This document shows, one piece after another, positions 17,654 to 25,555 of a stretch of DNA of 57,470 nt. Position 1 is the stretch's first letter. The number at the start of each line of letters is the position of its first letter. The notes beneath the pieces are model-generated. The model worked only from the letters and a program-made list of their open reading frames with translations. It ran no database searches and was not told the origin of the DNA. Position numbers and translations under genes: made by a program. This DNA is from Streptomyces sp. Ru72. GTDB lineage: Bacteria > Actinomycetota > Actinomycetes > Streptomycetales > Streptomycetaceae. The stretch spans positions 1 through 57,470 of the forward strand of contig NZ_PQSR01000042.1 of the NCBI RefSeq assembly GCF_002920635.1, read 5' to 3'.

Positions 17654-18355
17654 ATGCCGTACGAACCACCTACTCACACCGTCGAGCGCTCCCTCCGCGC
17701 AACGACCGGAGCGAAGGTCATCGCCGGTGTCGACGAGGTGGGGCGCGGTGCGTGGGCCGGTCCCGTCACCGTCTGCGCGGCGGTCACGGGCCTGCGCCGA
17801 CCGCCCGAGGGCCTCACCGACTCCAAGCTGCTGACCGTCAAGCGGCGCACCGAACTCGCCGAGCTGCTGCGGACGTGGGTCACGGCCTACGCCCTCGGGC
17901 ATGCCTCCCCCGAGGAGATCGACGACCTCGGGATGACGGCCGCCCTGCGGCTCGCGGCGGTTCGCGCCCTTGAGGCGCTGCCCGTCCGCCCCGACGCGGT
18001 GATCCTCGACGGGAAGTACGACTACCTGGGCGCGCCCTGGAAGGTCCGTACGGTGATCAAGGGCGACCGGTCGTGCGTGGCGGTCGCGGCGGCCTCGGTG
18101 ATAGCCAAGGTTCACCGCGACAAAATGATGGCCGAACTGGGTATCGACCATGCAGACTTCGGTTTTGCGGCCAACGCCGGTTATCCGTCACCGGTGCACA
18201 AGGCCGCACTGGAGGAACGGGGCCCCACCCCGTACCACCGCTTGTCGTGGGCGTATCTTGATGCGCTGCCCCAGTGGCGGCACCTCAAGAAGGTCCGCAG
18301 CTGGGCGGACGGAAGCGTTCCGGAAATCGAGGGCCAGCTCGGCTTCGACTTCTGA
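17654..18355 (+). CDS. rnhB: Ribonuclease HII
   Basis: Endonuclease that cuts RNA in RNA-DNA hybrids and starts removal of misincorporated ribonucleotides. The active-site signature GVDEVGRGAWAGP gives D27 and E28; D119 lies in VILDGKYDY. HKAALEERGPTPYHRLSW is the conserved C-terminal block. The length of 233 residues is typical. The ATG at 17654 is the first start in frame that precedes the fold; TACGCT at 17639-17644 suggests a very short leader. The next gene follows after 69 bases. Confidence 0.95.
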   Translation: MPYEPPTHTVERSLRATTGAKVIAGVDEVGRGAWAGPVTVCAAVTGLRRPPEGLTDSKLLTVKRRTELAELLRTWVTAYALGHASPEEIDDLGMTAALRLAAVRALEALPVRPDAVILDGKYDYLGAPWKVRTVIKGDRSCVAVAAASVIAKVHRDKMMAELGIDHADFGFAANAGYPSPVHKAALEERGPTPYHRLSWAYLDALPQWRHLKKVRSWADGSVPEIEGQLGFDF

Positions 18356-18424
18356 CCGGTTCCGGTCGCACTGACGTGCCACCCGCCGATGCCGGTCGCT
18401 TCGGCGTTTGATAAAAATCAGCTC

Positions 18425-19027
18425 ATGCCTCTCATTCCCGAGGAGCCTCAGATTCACGAGAGTGCCCAGGGTCCCCGCGCCACGGCCGGCGGCCGTACCG
18501 CGCCGACCCCCCGTCCCGTACCGGGCCCCCGCCCCGCGGCCCCTGCCCGCCCCGGACGCCCGGGGCCCATCCGGCCGATGCCGGCCCAGCGCACCCCGCG
18601 CGAGCCGGCCAAGCCCGGACCCTCCGCTTCCGCATCCACTCCGCAGATCCAGCTGATCCCGGCCTCGGCCGAGGGAGCGCTGGATGCCGCCGAGGAAGCC
18701 GTCGACCTGCTGCTGGAGTCCGGTCGCGCCCCTGGTGACGTGCTGGTGATCACCACCGGCGAGCCACACCCGTGGGCCGCGCACGAACTGTCCTTCGGTG
18801 AGGCCGCCTACTGGGCGCAGCACGACGCCGGTGACGACGTCTTCTACGCCGACGCCTCGGTGGCCTCCCGTGCCGCCGCCCGGCCGGTGGTCGTGGTCGC
18901 CGTCAACGGCGGTGCCGACGCCACTGTCGCCGCCACGCTTCCGCTGGCGCTCAGCCGGTCCGGCGCCCTGCTGATCGTCTGCGGCGACCCGAAGCAGATC
19001 AACTCGGTGCTGGGCGCGGGCGTCTGA
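18425..19027 (+). CDS. Unknown protein with a helicase-tail-like C-terminal domain
   Basis: A 200-residue protein of unknown function. Residues 15-75 are Pro/Ala/Arg-rich and look disordered. Residues 80-200 form a compact alpha/beta domain containing EGALDAAEEAVDLLLESG, VLVITTGEPHPWAAHELSFGE, and the ending LLIVCGDPKQINSVLGAGV. The GDPKQ loop and the preceding beta strands recall the C-terminal segment of UvrD/RecD-type helicases, but no Walker A or B motif exists, so it is not a helicase by itself. The start ATG follows an AT-rich stretch (TTGATAAAAATCAG) and has no Shine-Dalgarno. It follows rnhB on the same strand. Confidence 0.6.
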   Translation: MPLIPEEPQIHESAQGPRATAGGRTAPTPRPVPGPRPAAPARPGRPGPIRPMPAQRTPREPAKPGPSASASTPQIQLIPASAEGALDAAEEAVDLLLESGRAPGDVLVITTGEPHPWAAHELSFGEAAYWAQHDAGDDVFYADASVASRAAARPVVVVAVNGGADATVAATLPLALSRSGALLIVCGDPKQINSVLGAGV

Positions 19028-19218
19028 GCGGTCCGGCCCGGTCCGGTCCGCTCGTGTCCCGCCCTTCGCGCCGGGGGCCGAGCCGGGTAACCGGTTCGGG
19101 CTTCGGCCGCCGCGGCCGGTGAGTGCGGCGCCGACGACGCCTGGAACGGCGACTCTCTTCACCATGCCCTTCTGCGGTCGGGTCACCGGTGTGGGGCTCA
19201 GTGGCATCGGTCGGCGAT

Positions 19219-19446
19219 GGCGAATGCCGGTTTCTGTTAGCGGCATGCTGGCTGGTGATGGCGCATGTCGGCTGGTGAAGACGCATGCCGGTTGGCGTGA
19301 CGCAGGCCGGCTGTGAAGACGCATGCCGGTTGGCGTGCTGACGCATGCCGGGTGACGTGCTGACGCATGCCGGGTGGGCGGATGCATGACGTCGGCACAC
19401 GCGCGTCTGCGGGCAGATGCATGCCAGGGCATACGTATGCCGGTGG
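19219..19446 (+). repeat. Degenerate ~19-22-bp tandem repeat array
   Basis: About ten units approximating GACGCATGCCGGKTGGCGT with optional GCT follow each other. The best copies start near 19280, 19319, 19340 and 19362; outer copies are more diverged. The unit core GCATGC is itself palindromic. Units are irregularly spaced with no constant spacer, so this is not a CRISPR array. Confidence 0.8.
19428..19441. repeat. Perfect 14-bp palindrome at the end of the array
   Basis: GGCATACGTATGCC is identical to its reverse complement and is made of two opposed repeat cores. It could be a protein-binding site or a by-product of repeat inversion. Confidence 0.75.
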
Positions 19447-19713
19447 GCTGTGTCGATGTCGGTGGACAGCGCCGCCGTATCGGCCGTCAACAGCGCCGCG
19501 GTATCGGCCGTCGGTGCCGCTGTTCGGGCGGACGGTTCCGTCTGGCCGCCGTGCGTGGGCGACTTCCGTGCTCTTCCGACGCGCGACCGGTTCGCGGACG
19601 GGGTGCCGCGGTCGGCCGCCGCCTCCGGGCGAGGACTCACGGGCTGTGGTGCGGAAAGGCCCCCGTCGTCGTACGTCGCTGCTCCCGGCGGTGTCGCGAC
19701 AATGCCGCGCCGC

Positions 19714-20349
19714 TCAGCGGGCGGCGGCCCGGCGCAGCAGGTCCGAGGAGACGCCCCCGGTACGAGGCTGCTGCAGCGGCATGCCCGCCGGATCGAACTC
19801 CTCGGGCGTCGACTTCGCGTTGGGGCGGCGGCCCCCGCGGTCCTCACCGAGGACCTGCCAGCCATCGCGCGTCAGCGTGATGTACGCGCCACAGCGCAGC
19901 CCGTGCAACGTGCACGCGTCGCGCAGACCCCACATCCACGCGCCGTCCTCCTCGGTCCACCGGGTGTCGCCCTCACGGCAGTAGAGCAGCACCGCCGTCC
20001 GCACCGGCGTCCGGCGCCGCAGGTCGTGCGGGATGACCCGGCGCAACTGGGCAAGCAGCGCGTTGCGGAACACCCATCCGTCCGCCGGGGCGGGGCGCCG
20101 GGTGAACGACGCGCTCGCGCACAGCCGTTCCTCCGGATCCAGGACGGCCACCACGGCCGTGGAGGGTCGTGGCCGGTGCCGGGTGTGCAGCCCGCTGACG
20201 ACTTCGCGGGGGTTGCGCAGCAGGGGAATCTCGGCGGCTGCCCACTCCGCCGGCTCGAGCAGCCGAGCCACGGGATGGGCGGAAGCGGCGGACGGGGCGG
20301 CGGAACCTGCCAGGGATGCCGCCGAGGACGGAGCGAATCCGAAGGTCAC
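19714..20349 (-). CDS. Conserved-looking hypothetical protein
   Basis: A 211-residue protein I do not recognise. An Ala/Ser-rich N-terminus precedes a globular part with LLEPAEWAAAEIPLLRNPREVVSGLHTRHRP, a central VVAVLDPEERLCASASF, and a Trp-rich segment (TRWTEEDGAWMWGLRDACTLHGLRCGAYITLTRDGWQVL). The Trp-rich half alternates strand-like and helical stretches; no catalytic motif is obvious. I chose GTG 20349 because AAGGGAGG lies just before it and the upstream in-frame extension to 20490 is low in protein-like composition. Its 5' end is back to back with the recQ-like gene. Confidence 0.6.
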   Translation of the reverse strand: MTFGFAPSSAASLAGSAAPSAASAHPVARLLEPAEWAAAEIPLLRNPREVVSGLHTRHRPRPSTAVVAVLDPEERLCASASFTRRPAPADGWVFRNALLAQLRRVIPHDLRRRTPVRTAVLLYCREGDTRWTEEDGAWMWGLRDACTLHGLRCGAYITLTRDGWQVLGEDRGGRRPNAKSTPEEFDPAGMPLQQPRTGGVSSDLLRRAAAR

Positions 20350-20725
20350 GATCCTCCCTTCGGCTGACGCGCCCACAGTGCGGGCGGGGTGGGACTGGGG
20401 GGGGCGCACCGCGGCAGAGCCCTGCCGGATCACGGACGAGCCGTGCGGGGAGCGGATCTCAATTCTTCCCGTCGAACTGGGTTGCGGCAACGAGCAATTG
20501 GGGCCGCCGACCGGATTCTGGTGATGTGTGGCCTATATCCCCTCTACTTCTCTGCCCGGTGTCTTCCCGGCGAAGGGTCGGGTCACTCCTGCACGCGAGG
20601 ACCATCGGCAAGAACCTCTCCGCTCCGGCGAGCGCCTTTCCGTGCGTGCTCCCGGACCCTTCGCGAGCCGCCGGTCACGCTGGGTGAGGTGGCCGATTGT
20701 CAGTGCCATCGGGTTGCATGGGGAC
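20350..20725. promoter_or_regulatory. Divergent intergenic region upstream of the recQ-like gene
   Basis: A 376-base gap between divergent genes. It contains a Shine-Dalgarno for the minus-strand gene but no strong palindrome or SOS box that I can see. The in-frame extension of the recQ-like ORF back to 20528 is not needed for the helicase fold. Confidence 0.45.
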
Positions 20726-22885
20726 ATGGACGAACGCGAGCTCCGAGCTGAAGCCGACGCGATCCTCGCCGAACTCGTCGGTGACCCGGGGGGCCCGGCC
20801 CGGTTGCGGGAGGACCAGTGGCAGGCGGTGGCGGCTCTGGTGCGGGAGCGCAGGCGTGCCCTGGTGGTGCAGCGCACCGGCTGGGGCAAGTCGGCGGTGT
20901 ACTTCGTTGCCACCGCGCTGCTGCGCCGGCGCGGCTCCGGCCCGACCGTGATCGTCTCGCCGCTGCTGGCGCTGATGCGCAACCAGGTGGAGTCCGCGGC
21001 GCGGGCCGGTATCCGGGCGCGCACCATCAACTCGGCCAACCCGGAGGAGTGGGACACCATCCACGAGGAGATCGAGCGCGGCGAGACCGACGTTCTCCTC
21101 GTGAGCCCGGAGCGTCTCAATTCTGTGGATTTCCGCGATCAGGTGCTGCCCAAGCTCGCGGCCACGACCGGTCTGCTGGTGGTCGACGAGGCGCACTGCA
21201 TCTCCGACTGGGGGCATGACTTCCGGCCGGACTACCGCCGGTTGCGGGCGATGCTCGCCGAGCTCGCCCCCGGCGTACCGGTGCTGGCCACCACGGCGAC
21301 CGCCAACGCACGGGTCACCGCGGACGTGGCCGAGCAGTTGGGTACCGGCGCCGGTGAGGCCCTGGTCCTTCGCGGCCCGCTCGACAGGGAGAGTCTGAGG
21401 CTGGGGGTGGTCGAGCTGCCGGACGCCGCGCACCGCCTGGGCTGGCTGGCCGAGCATCTCGGGGAGCTGCCGGGCTCGGGCATCATCTACACGCTGACGG
21501 TGGCCGCGGCCGAGGAGGCGACCGCATTCCTGCGGCAGCGCGGCTTCCGGGTGGCCTCCTACACGGGGCGCACGGAGAACGCCGACCGGCTGCAGGCCGA
21601 GGCCGACCTGCTGGAGAACCGGGTCAAGGCGCTGGTGGCGACGTCGGCGCTGGGCATGGGCTTCGACAAGCCGGACCTGGGCTTCGTGGTGCACCTCGGC
21701 TCGCCGTCCTCGCCCATCGCCTACTACCAGCAGGTGGGGCGTGCGGGGCGCGGTGTGGCCCACGCCGATGTGCTTCTGCTGCCGGGCAAGGAGGACGAGG
21801 CCATCTGGCGCTACTTCGCCGACACCGCCTTCCCGCCCGAGGCCCAGGTGCGACAGACCCTCTCGGCCCTCGCCGGCGCGGGGCGACCGCTGTCCGTGCC
21901 GGCCCTGGAGGCGTCGGTGGATCTGCGGCGCAGCCGGCTGGAGACGATGCTGAAGGTGCTCGACGTGGACGGCGCGGTCAAGCGGGTGAAGGGCGGTTGG
22001 ATCTCCACCGGCGAGCAGTGGGCCTACGACTCCGAGCGGTACGCCTGGGTGGCGCGGCAGCGGGCTGCCGAGCAGCAGGCCATGCGCGACTACGTGAGCA
22101 CGTCCCAGTGCCGGATGGAGTTCCTGCGCCGGCAGCTGGACGACGAGGGGGCGGCCCCGTGCGGGCGTTGCGACAACTGCGCAGGGCCCTGGGCCGACTC
22201 CGCTGTTTCGGCGGAGACGTTGACAGGGGCGGCCAAGGAACTGGACCGTCCGGGGGTGGAGGTCGAGCCGCGCCGCATGTGGCCGACGGGGATGCCCGCA
22301 CTGGGCGTCGACCTCAAGGGGCGTATCCCGGCCGGCGAGCAGTGCTCCACCGGGCGTGCGCTGGGGCGGCTCTCGGACATCGGCTGGGGCAACCGTCTGC
22401 GCCCGCTGCTGGCGGAGGACGCGCCCGACGGGCCGGTCCCCGACGACGTCCTGCGGGCGGCGGTGGCGGTCCTCGCCGACTGGGCGCGCTCTCCGGGCGG
22501 CTGGGCGCCGAATGCCCCGGACGCCTCCGCCCGGCCGGTGGGAGTCGTCGCCGTGCCGTCCCTGACCCGACCGCAACTGGTGGGTTCGCTCGCCGGGGGC
22601 ATCGCGGACATCGGCCGCCTCCCCTTCCTGGGCACCCTGACCTACACCGGGCCGAGTGGCGCGCACGCGGCACGCCGCAGCAACTCCGCCCAGCGGCTGA
22701 GGGCGCTGTCCGGCGCGTTGACCGTCCCCGAGGAACTGGCCGGTGCCCTGGGCGGCTCCCCCGGACCCGTCCTGCTCGTGGACGACTACACCGACTCCGG
22801 CTGGACCCTCGCAGTCGCTGCCCGACTCCTGCGCCGGGCAGGCAGCGAACAGGTCCTCCCCTTGGTCCTCGCTGTCGCAGGCTGA
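20726..22885 (+). CDS. RecQ-family helicase fused to a phosphoribosyltransferase-like tail
   Basis: A 719-residue SF2 3'-5' DNA helicase. Walker A is the variant RTGWGKS (K55), the DEAH box begins at D154, and the RecQ aromatic loop SDWGHDFRPDYRRL follows. QQVGRAGRG is motif VI. A four-cysteine zinc site uses C462, C479, C482 and C485. No HRDC domain follows. Instead, residues from about 560 include PVGVVAVPSLTRPQLVGSLA and end with VLLVDDYTDSGWT at about 683-695, a PRPP-binding-loop signature (D686, D687) of type I phosphoribosyltransferases. The start ATG 20726 is the first in frame near the fold. A strong hairpin follows the stop. Confidence 0.9.
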   Translation: MDERELRAEADAILAELVGDPGGPARLREDQWQAVAALVRERRRALVVQRTGWGKSAVYFVATALLRRRGSGPTVIVSPLLALMRNQVESAARAGIRARTINSANPEEWDTIHEEIERGETDVLLVSPERLNSVDFRDQVLPKLAATTGLLVVDEAHCISDWGHDFRPDYRRLRAMLAELAPGVPVLATTATANARVTADVAEQLGTGAGEALVLRGPLDRESLRLGVVELPDAAHRLGWLAEHLGELPGSGIIYTLTVAAAEEATAFLRQRGFRVASYTGRTENADRLQAEADLLENRVKALVATSALGMGFDKPDLGFVVHLGSPSSPIAYYQQVGRAGRGVAHADVLLLPGKEDEAIWRYFADTAFPPEAQVRQTLSALAGAGRPLSVPALEASVDLRRSRLETMLKVLDVDGAVKRVKGGWISTGEQWAYDSERYAWVARQRAAEQQAMRDYVSTSQCRMEFLRRQLDDEGAAPCGRCDNCAGPWADSAVSAETLTGAAKELDRPGVEVEPRRMWPTGMPALGVDLKGRIPAGEQCSTGRALGRLSDIGWGNRLRPLLAEDAPDGPVPDDVLRAAVAVLADWARSPGGWAPNAPDASARPVGVVAVPSLTRPQLVGSLAGGIADIGRLPFLGTLTYTGPSGAHAARRSNSAQRLRALSGALTVPEELAGALGGSPGPVLLVDDYTDSGWTLAVAARLLRRAGSEQVLPLVLAVAG

Positions 22886-22897
22886 GCCTCCCCCGAA

Positions 22898-22930
22898 CCG
22901 CGTCCACTTCCCGGCTGCAAGTGGACGCGG
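22898..22930 (+). terminator. Terminator hairpin after the recQ-like gene
   Basis: Perfect 12-bp arms, CCGCGTCCACTT and AAGTGGACGCGG, with a 9-base loop, starting 13 bases past the stop. Confidence 0.85.
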
Positions 22931-23037
22931 CACGCTCGGCTTTTGGCAGTGTCTGCTGCCGGCAGCGTCTGCCTCAACGTCCCTGACGGAGAGTGACCTG
23001 AAGCGCGCCGCAGGCGCCTGCTTCCTGCTGGTGGCGC

Positions 23038-23077
23038 AAGAAGCGCTCCACGGTACGAAGAAGCGCGCCACGGTACT
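23038..23077 (+). repeat. Tandem 20-bp duplication
   Basis: AAGAAGCGCTCCACGGTACG is followed directly by a copy differing at two positions (T to G inside, last base). It is non-coding. Confidence 0.8.
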
Positions 23078-23248
23078 TCGCAGCGACGCGGCGCGTCCAG
23101 ATGTCGCCGGAGCCCGGCTCGATGCCGGCGGCTCCCGGACACGACTTGCCGACGCCTTGACGATTCGTTCCGCGAACGTTCAGCCAGCCGTCTGCGTCTG
23201 GGTTGTGTGTCGTCCCTAGGGTCCCTGCGGACTCGAAAGAAGGGACCC

Positions 23249-24190
23249 ATGGGCAGACTCCTCGCAGTCCGGGCTCGCGGCATCACCAAGTGTTTCGGCG
23301 ACGTCGTCGCACTCGACGGCGTCGACCTGGACGTGACACAGGGTCAGATCCATGGCCTGGTCGGACCGAACGGCGCCGGCAAGACGACATTGCTCGGCCT
23401 CCTGCTGGGCCTGGCCGTCGCCGACAGCGGCCGCCTCGAGATCCTGGGTACGCCGCTCGGGCGGGCGTTCGCCGCTCCCGACGGTGTCGCCGGCTTCGTG
23501 GACGGCCCCGGTCTCTACCCCTCGCTCACCGCGAGGCAGAACCTCGCCGCACTGGCCGCTCTCCGCGGCCACGACGCCCGGACGACGGCGATCGACGACG
23601 TACTCGACCAGGTCGGACTCACCGATGTCGCCGACGACAGGGCCCGCGGCTTCTCCCTCGGCATGCGTCAGCGGCTCGGGCTCGCCGCCGCCCTGCTCAC
23701 CAAGCCCCGGCTGCTCGTGCTCGACGAACCTTCCAACGGCCTGGACCCGGCCGGTAAAAGACGCGTCCACGGTGTCCTCACCCGGCTCGCTGCGGACGGA
23801 ACCAGCGTCGTGCTCTCGAGCCACCGCATGGACGACCTCGAGGCACTGTGCTCCGAGGTCACCATCGTCGCCACCGGACGCGTCGTCTTCTCCGGCCCGC
23901 TGGGCAAGCTGGCCGCCGAGAACCGTGAACTCGACTACCGGCTGCGGACCTCCGACCCGCAGGCCGCCCGCCGACTGGCTGCCGACACCGCCGGGACACG
24001 GATCGTCGACGACGCCGGGGCACGGCAGGACGCGGAGGTGCTCGTGGTGCGGGCGCTGGTGCCCGCCCTCGACGAACTGGTGGTGGGGCTCGTGCAGGCG
24101 GGCGTCGCGGTGCGGGAACTCGCCCCGCTCGTGTCGCCGCTCGAAGCCGCGTTCCTGGCCCTCACCGAGCAGCAGGAGGCAGCCCGATGA
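23249..24190 (+). CDS. ABC transporter ATP-binding protein (ABC-2/CcmA type)
   Basis: A 313-residue ATPase that should drive the adjacent permease. Walker A is GPNGAGKTT near residues 39-47, the signature is FSLGMRQRLGLA, Walker B is LLVLDEPSNGLDP, and the switch His is in LSSHRMDDLE. The C-terminal 90 residues form the extension common in drug or bacteriocin-immunity exporters. The ATG 23249 follows GAAAGAAGGGA. It overlaps the permease start by ATGA, so translation is coupled. The third gene of the run encodes a secreted phosphoesterase. Confidence 0.92.
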   Translation: MGRLLAVRARGITKCFGDVVALDGVDLDVTQGQIHGLVGPNGAGKTTLLGLLLGLAVADSGRLEILGTPLGRAFAAPDGVAGFVDGPGLYPSLTARQNLAALAALRGHDARTTAIDDVLDQVGLTDVADDRARGFSLGMRQRLGLAAALLTKPRLLVLDEPSNGLDPAGKRRVHGVLTRLAADGTSVVLSSHRMDDLEALCSEVTIVATGRVVFSGPLGKLAAENRELDYRLRTSDPQAARRLAADTAGTRIVDDAGARQDAEVLVVRALVPALDELVVGLVQAGVAVRELAPLVSPLEAAFLALTEQQEAAR

Positions 24191-25551
24191 CCGCGACCAT
24201 CGTCGATGACAACGTCGTCACCGGCCGTGCTCCCCGCGTCTCGGTGGCGCGTGGTTACCGCTTCGAACTCGTCAAGCTGGTCTCGCAATGGCGCATCCGC
24301 CTTCTGGTCCTCGCCTGCTGGATCGCGCCGGCGCTCTTCGTCGCCGGGGTCAGCCGGCAGAGCACGCTCCCCGCCGACACCCTTTTCGGCCGCTGGATGC
24401 ACGCCACGGGGTGGGCCGGACCGCTGGTGACGCTCGGCTTCGCGGGCACCTGGGCGCTGCCGCTGCTGACCTCGGTGGTCGCCGGCGACGTGTTCGCCTC
24501 CGAGGACCGGCTCGGCACCTGGCGCCACCTGCTCGTGGCCGTCCGGTCGCCCAGGCGGATCTTCGCGGCGAAGGTACTGGCCGGCCTCACCGTCACCCTG
24601 CTGCTCGTGGCCGGGCTGGCCTGTTCCAGTACGGTCGGCGGGATCGTGGCGGTCGGCAACCAGCCGCTGGTCGGCCTCGACGGCCGCCTGCTCGCGCCGG
24701 GGGACGCCGCGGGCAAGGTCCTGCTCGCCTGGGTCTGCGCCCTCGCCCCGACTCTGGCCCTCGCCGCGATCGGACTCCTCGGGTCGGTCGCCCTGGGTCG
24801 CTCGCCGATGGGGCTGTTGCTGCCCCCGGTCGTCGCGCTCGCGATGCAGGTCGCCCAGATGCTGCCGCTGCCCGTCGCCGTGCGCCTCGCCCTGCCCGGC
24901 TCCGCCTTCGTCTCCTGGAACGGTCTGTTCACCAGCCCGGCGCAGGTCGGTCCGCTCCTGATCGGCATCGCGGTCGGCCTGGTGTGGGCCGTGCTCGCGA
25001 CAGAGCTGGCGTACTTGCTCTTCCAGCGCCGCGACTTCACCAACCCGGCCTACGACGGTTCCGGGCGCCGCGCGGTCACCACCGGACTCCTGCCGCTCGT
25101 CGGACTGACCGCCCTCACCGTCGCGGCGGTCGCGGTGGGGACCCCGTCGATGGGCTCCGGGATCGAACAGGAAAAGGTCCAGCGGTCGGTCGCCACGGCG
25201 TTCGCCCACCTCTACCGCATGCAGACCGAACAGCTCCACCGGCCGGCCGTCACCGAGACGCAACTGAAGGCCACGGCGGCGTGCAACAAGGGCGACGGCC
25301 AGGTCGCCCCCCAGGGGGCGGGCAACGACTGGCGTTGCGTCGTCACCTGGCATCTCCCCGGCGTCGCGGCCGCAGGGACGGCCGTCTACCAACTCGACGT
25401 CGCCTCAGACGGGCGGTTCGTGGCCGACGGCGACGGACCGAAGGAAGTGAACGGCTACTTCCTGGTCCGTACCCCCACCGGGGACGCCCCGAACCCCCTT
25501 TGGCAGTTCGACGGCAGCGTCGAGCTGCTCGACACCTCCTCGAAGGGATAG
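24187..25551 (+). CDS. ABC transporter permease with a C-terminal extracytoplasmic domain
   Basis: A 454-residue ABC-2-like membrane protein. About six hydrophobic segments occupy residues 30-310 (WRIRLLVLACWIAPALFVAGV; GLTVTLLLVAGLACS; LLIGIAVGLVWAVL; GLLPLVGLTALTVAAVAVG). After the last one, about 130 hydrophilic residues with two Cys (AACNKGDG, DWRCVV) and a beta-rich pattern should lie outside the cell. This tail is unusual for the family and resembles secreted domains in Streptomyces ABC genes. The stop is 4 bases from the phosphoesterase ATG. Confidence 0.85.
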   Translation: MTATIVDDNVVTGRAPRVSVARGYRFELVKLVSQWRIRLLVLACWIAPALFVAGVSRQSTLPADTLFGRWMHATGWAGPLVTLGFAGTWALPLLTSVVAGDVFASEDRLGTWRHLLVAVRSPRRIFAAKVLAGLTVTLLLVAGLACSSTVGGIVAVGNQPLVGLDGRLLAPGDAAGKVLLAWVCALAPTLALAAIGLLGSVALGRSPMGLLLPPVVALAMQVAQMLPLPVAVRLALPGSAFVSWNGLFTSPAQVGPLLIGIAVGLVWAVLATELAYLLFQRRDFTNPAYDGSGRRAVTTGLLPLVGLTALTVAAVAVGTPSMGSGIEQEKVQRSVATAFAHLYRMQTEQLHRPAVTETQLKATAACNKGDGQVAPQGAGNDWRCVVTWHLPGVAAAGTAVYQLDVASDGRFVADGDGPKEVNGYFLVRTPTGDAPNPLWQFDGSVELLDTSSKG

Positions 25552-25555
25552 TTCC

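Larger units (their letters stand above)
19028..19713. other. Long non-coding gap with repeat array
   Basis: 686 bases separate the preceding gene from the convergent orphan gene. Reading frames exist on both strands but are translations of the repeats (for example many CATGCC units) and carry no domain. Positions 19447-19713 hold no repeat and no recognisable gene. Confidence 0.6.
22886..23248. other. Intergenic stretch before the ABC exporter operon
   Basis: 363 bases with no gene. It holds the recQ-side terminator (22898-22930), the 20-bp tandem duplication (23038-23077), and a TAGGGT at 23217-23222 that could be the -10 of the ABC operon. Confidence 0.5.

Noticed and set aside
19219..19446. 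CRISPR array
   Set aside because: Units vary in length and sequence, no regular spacers exist, and no cas gene is near.
19374..20367. Plus-strand open frames over the repeat array and the minus-strand orphan gene
   Set aside because: They are Arg/Ser/Gly-rich translations of non-coding repeats and of the antisense of the orphan gene, without start signals.
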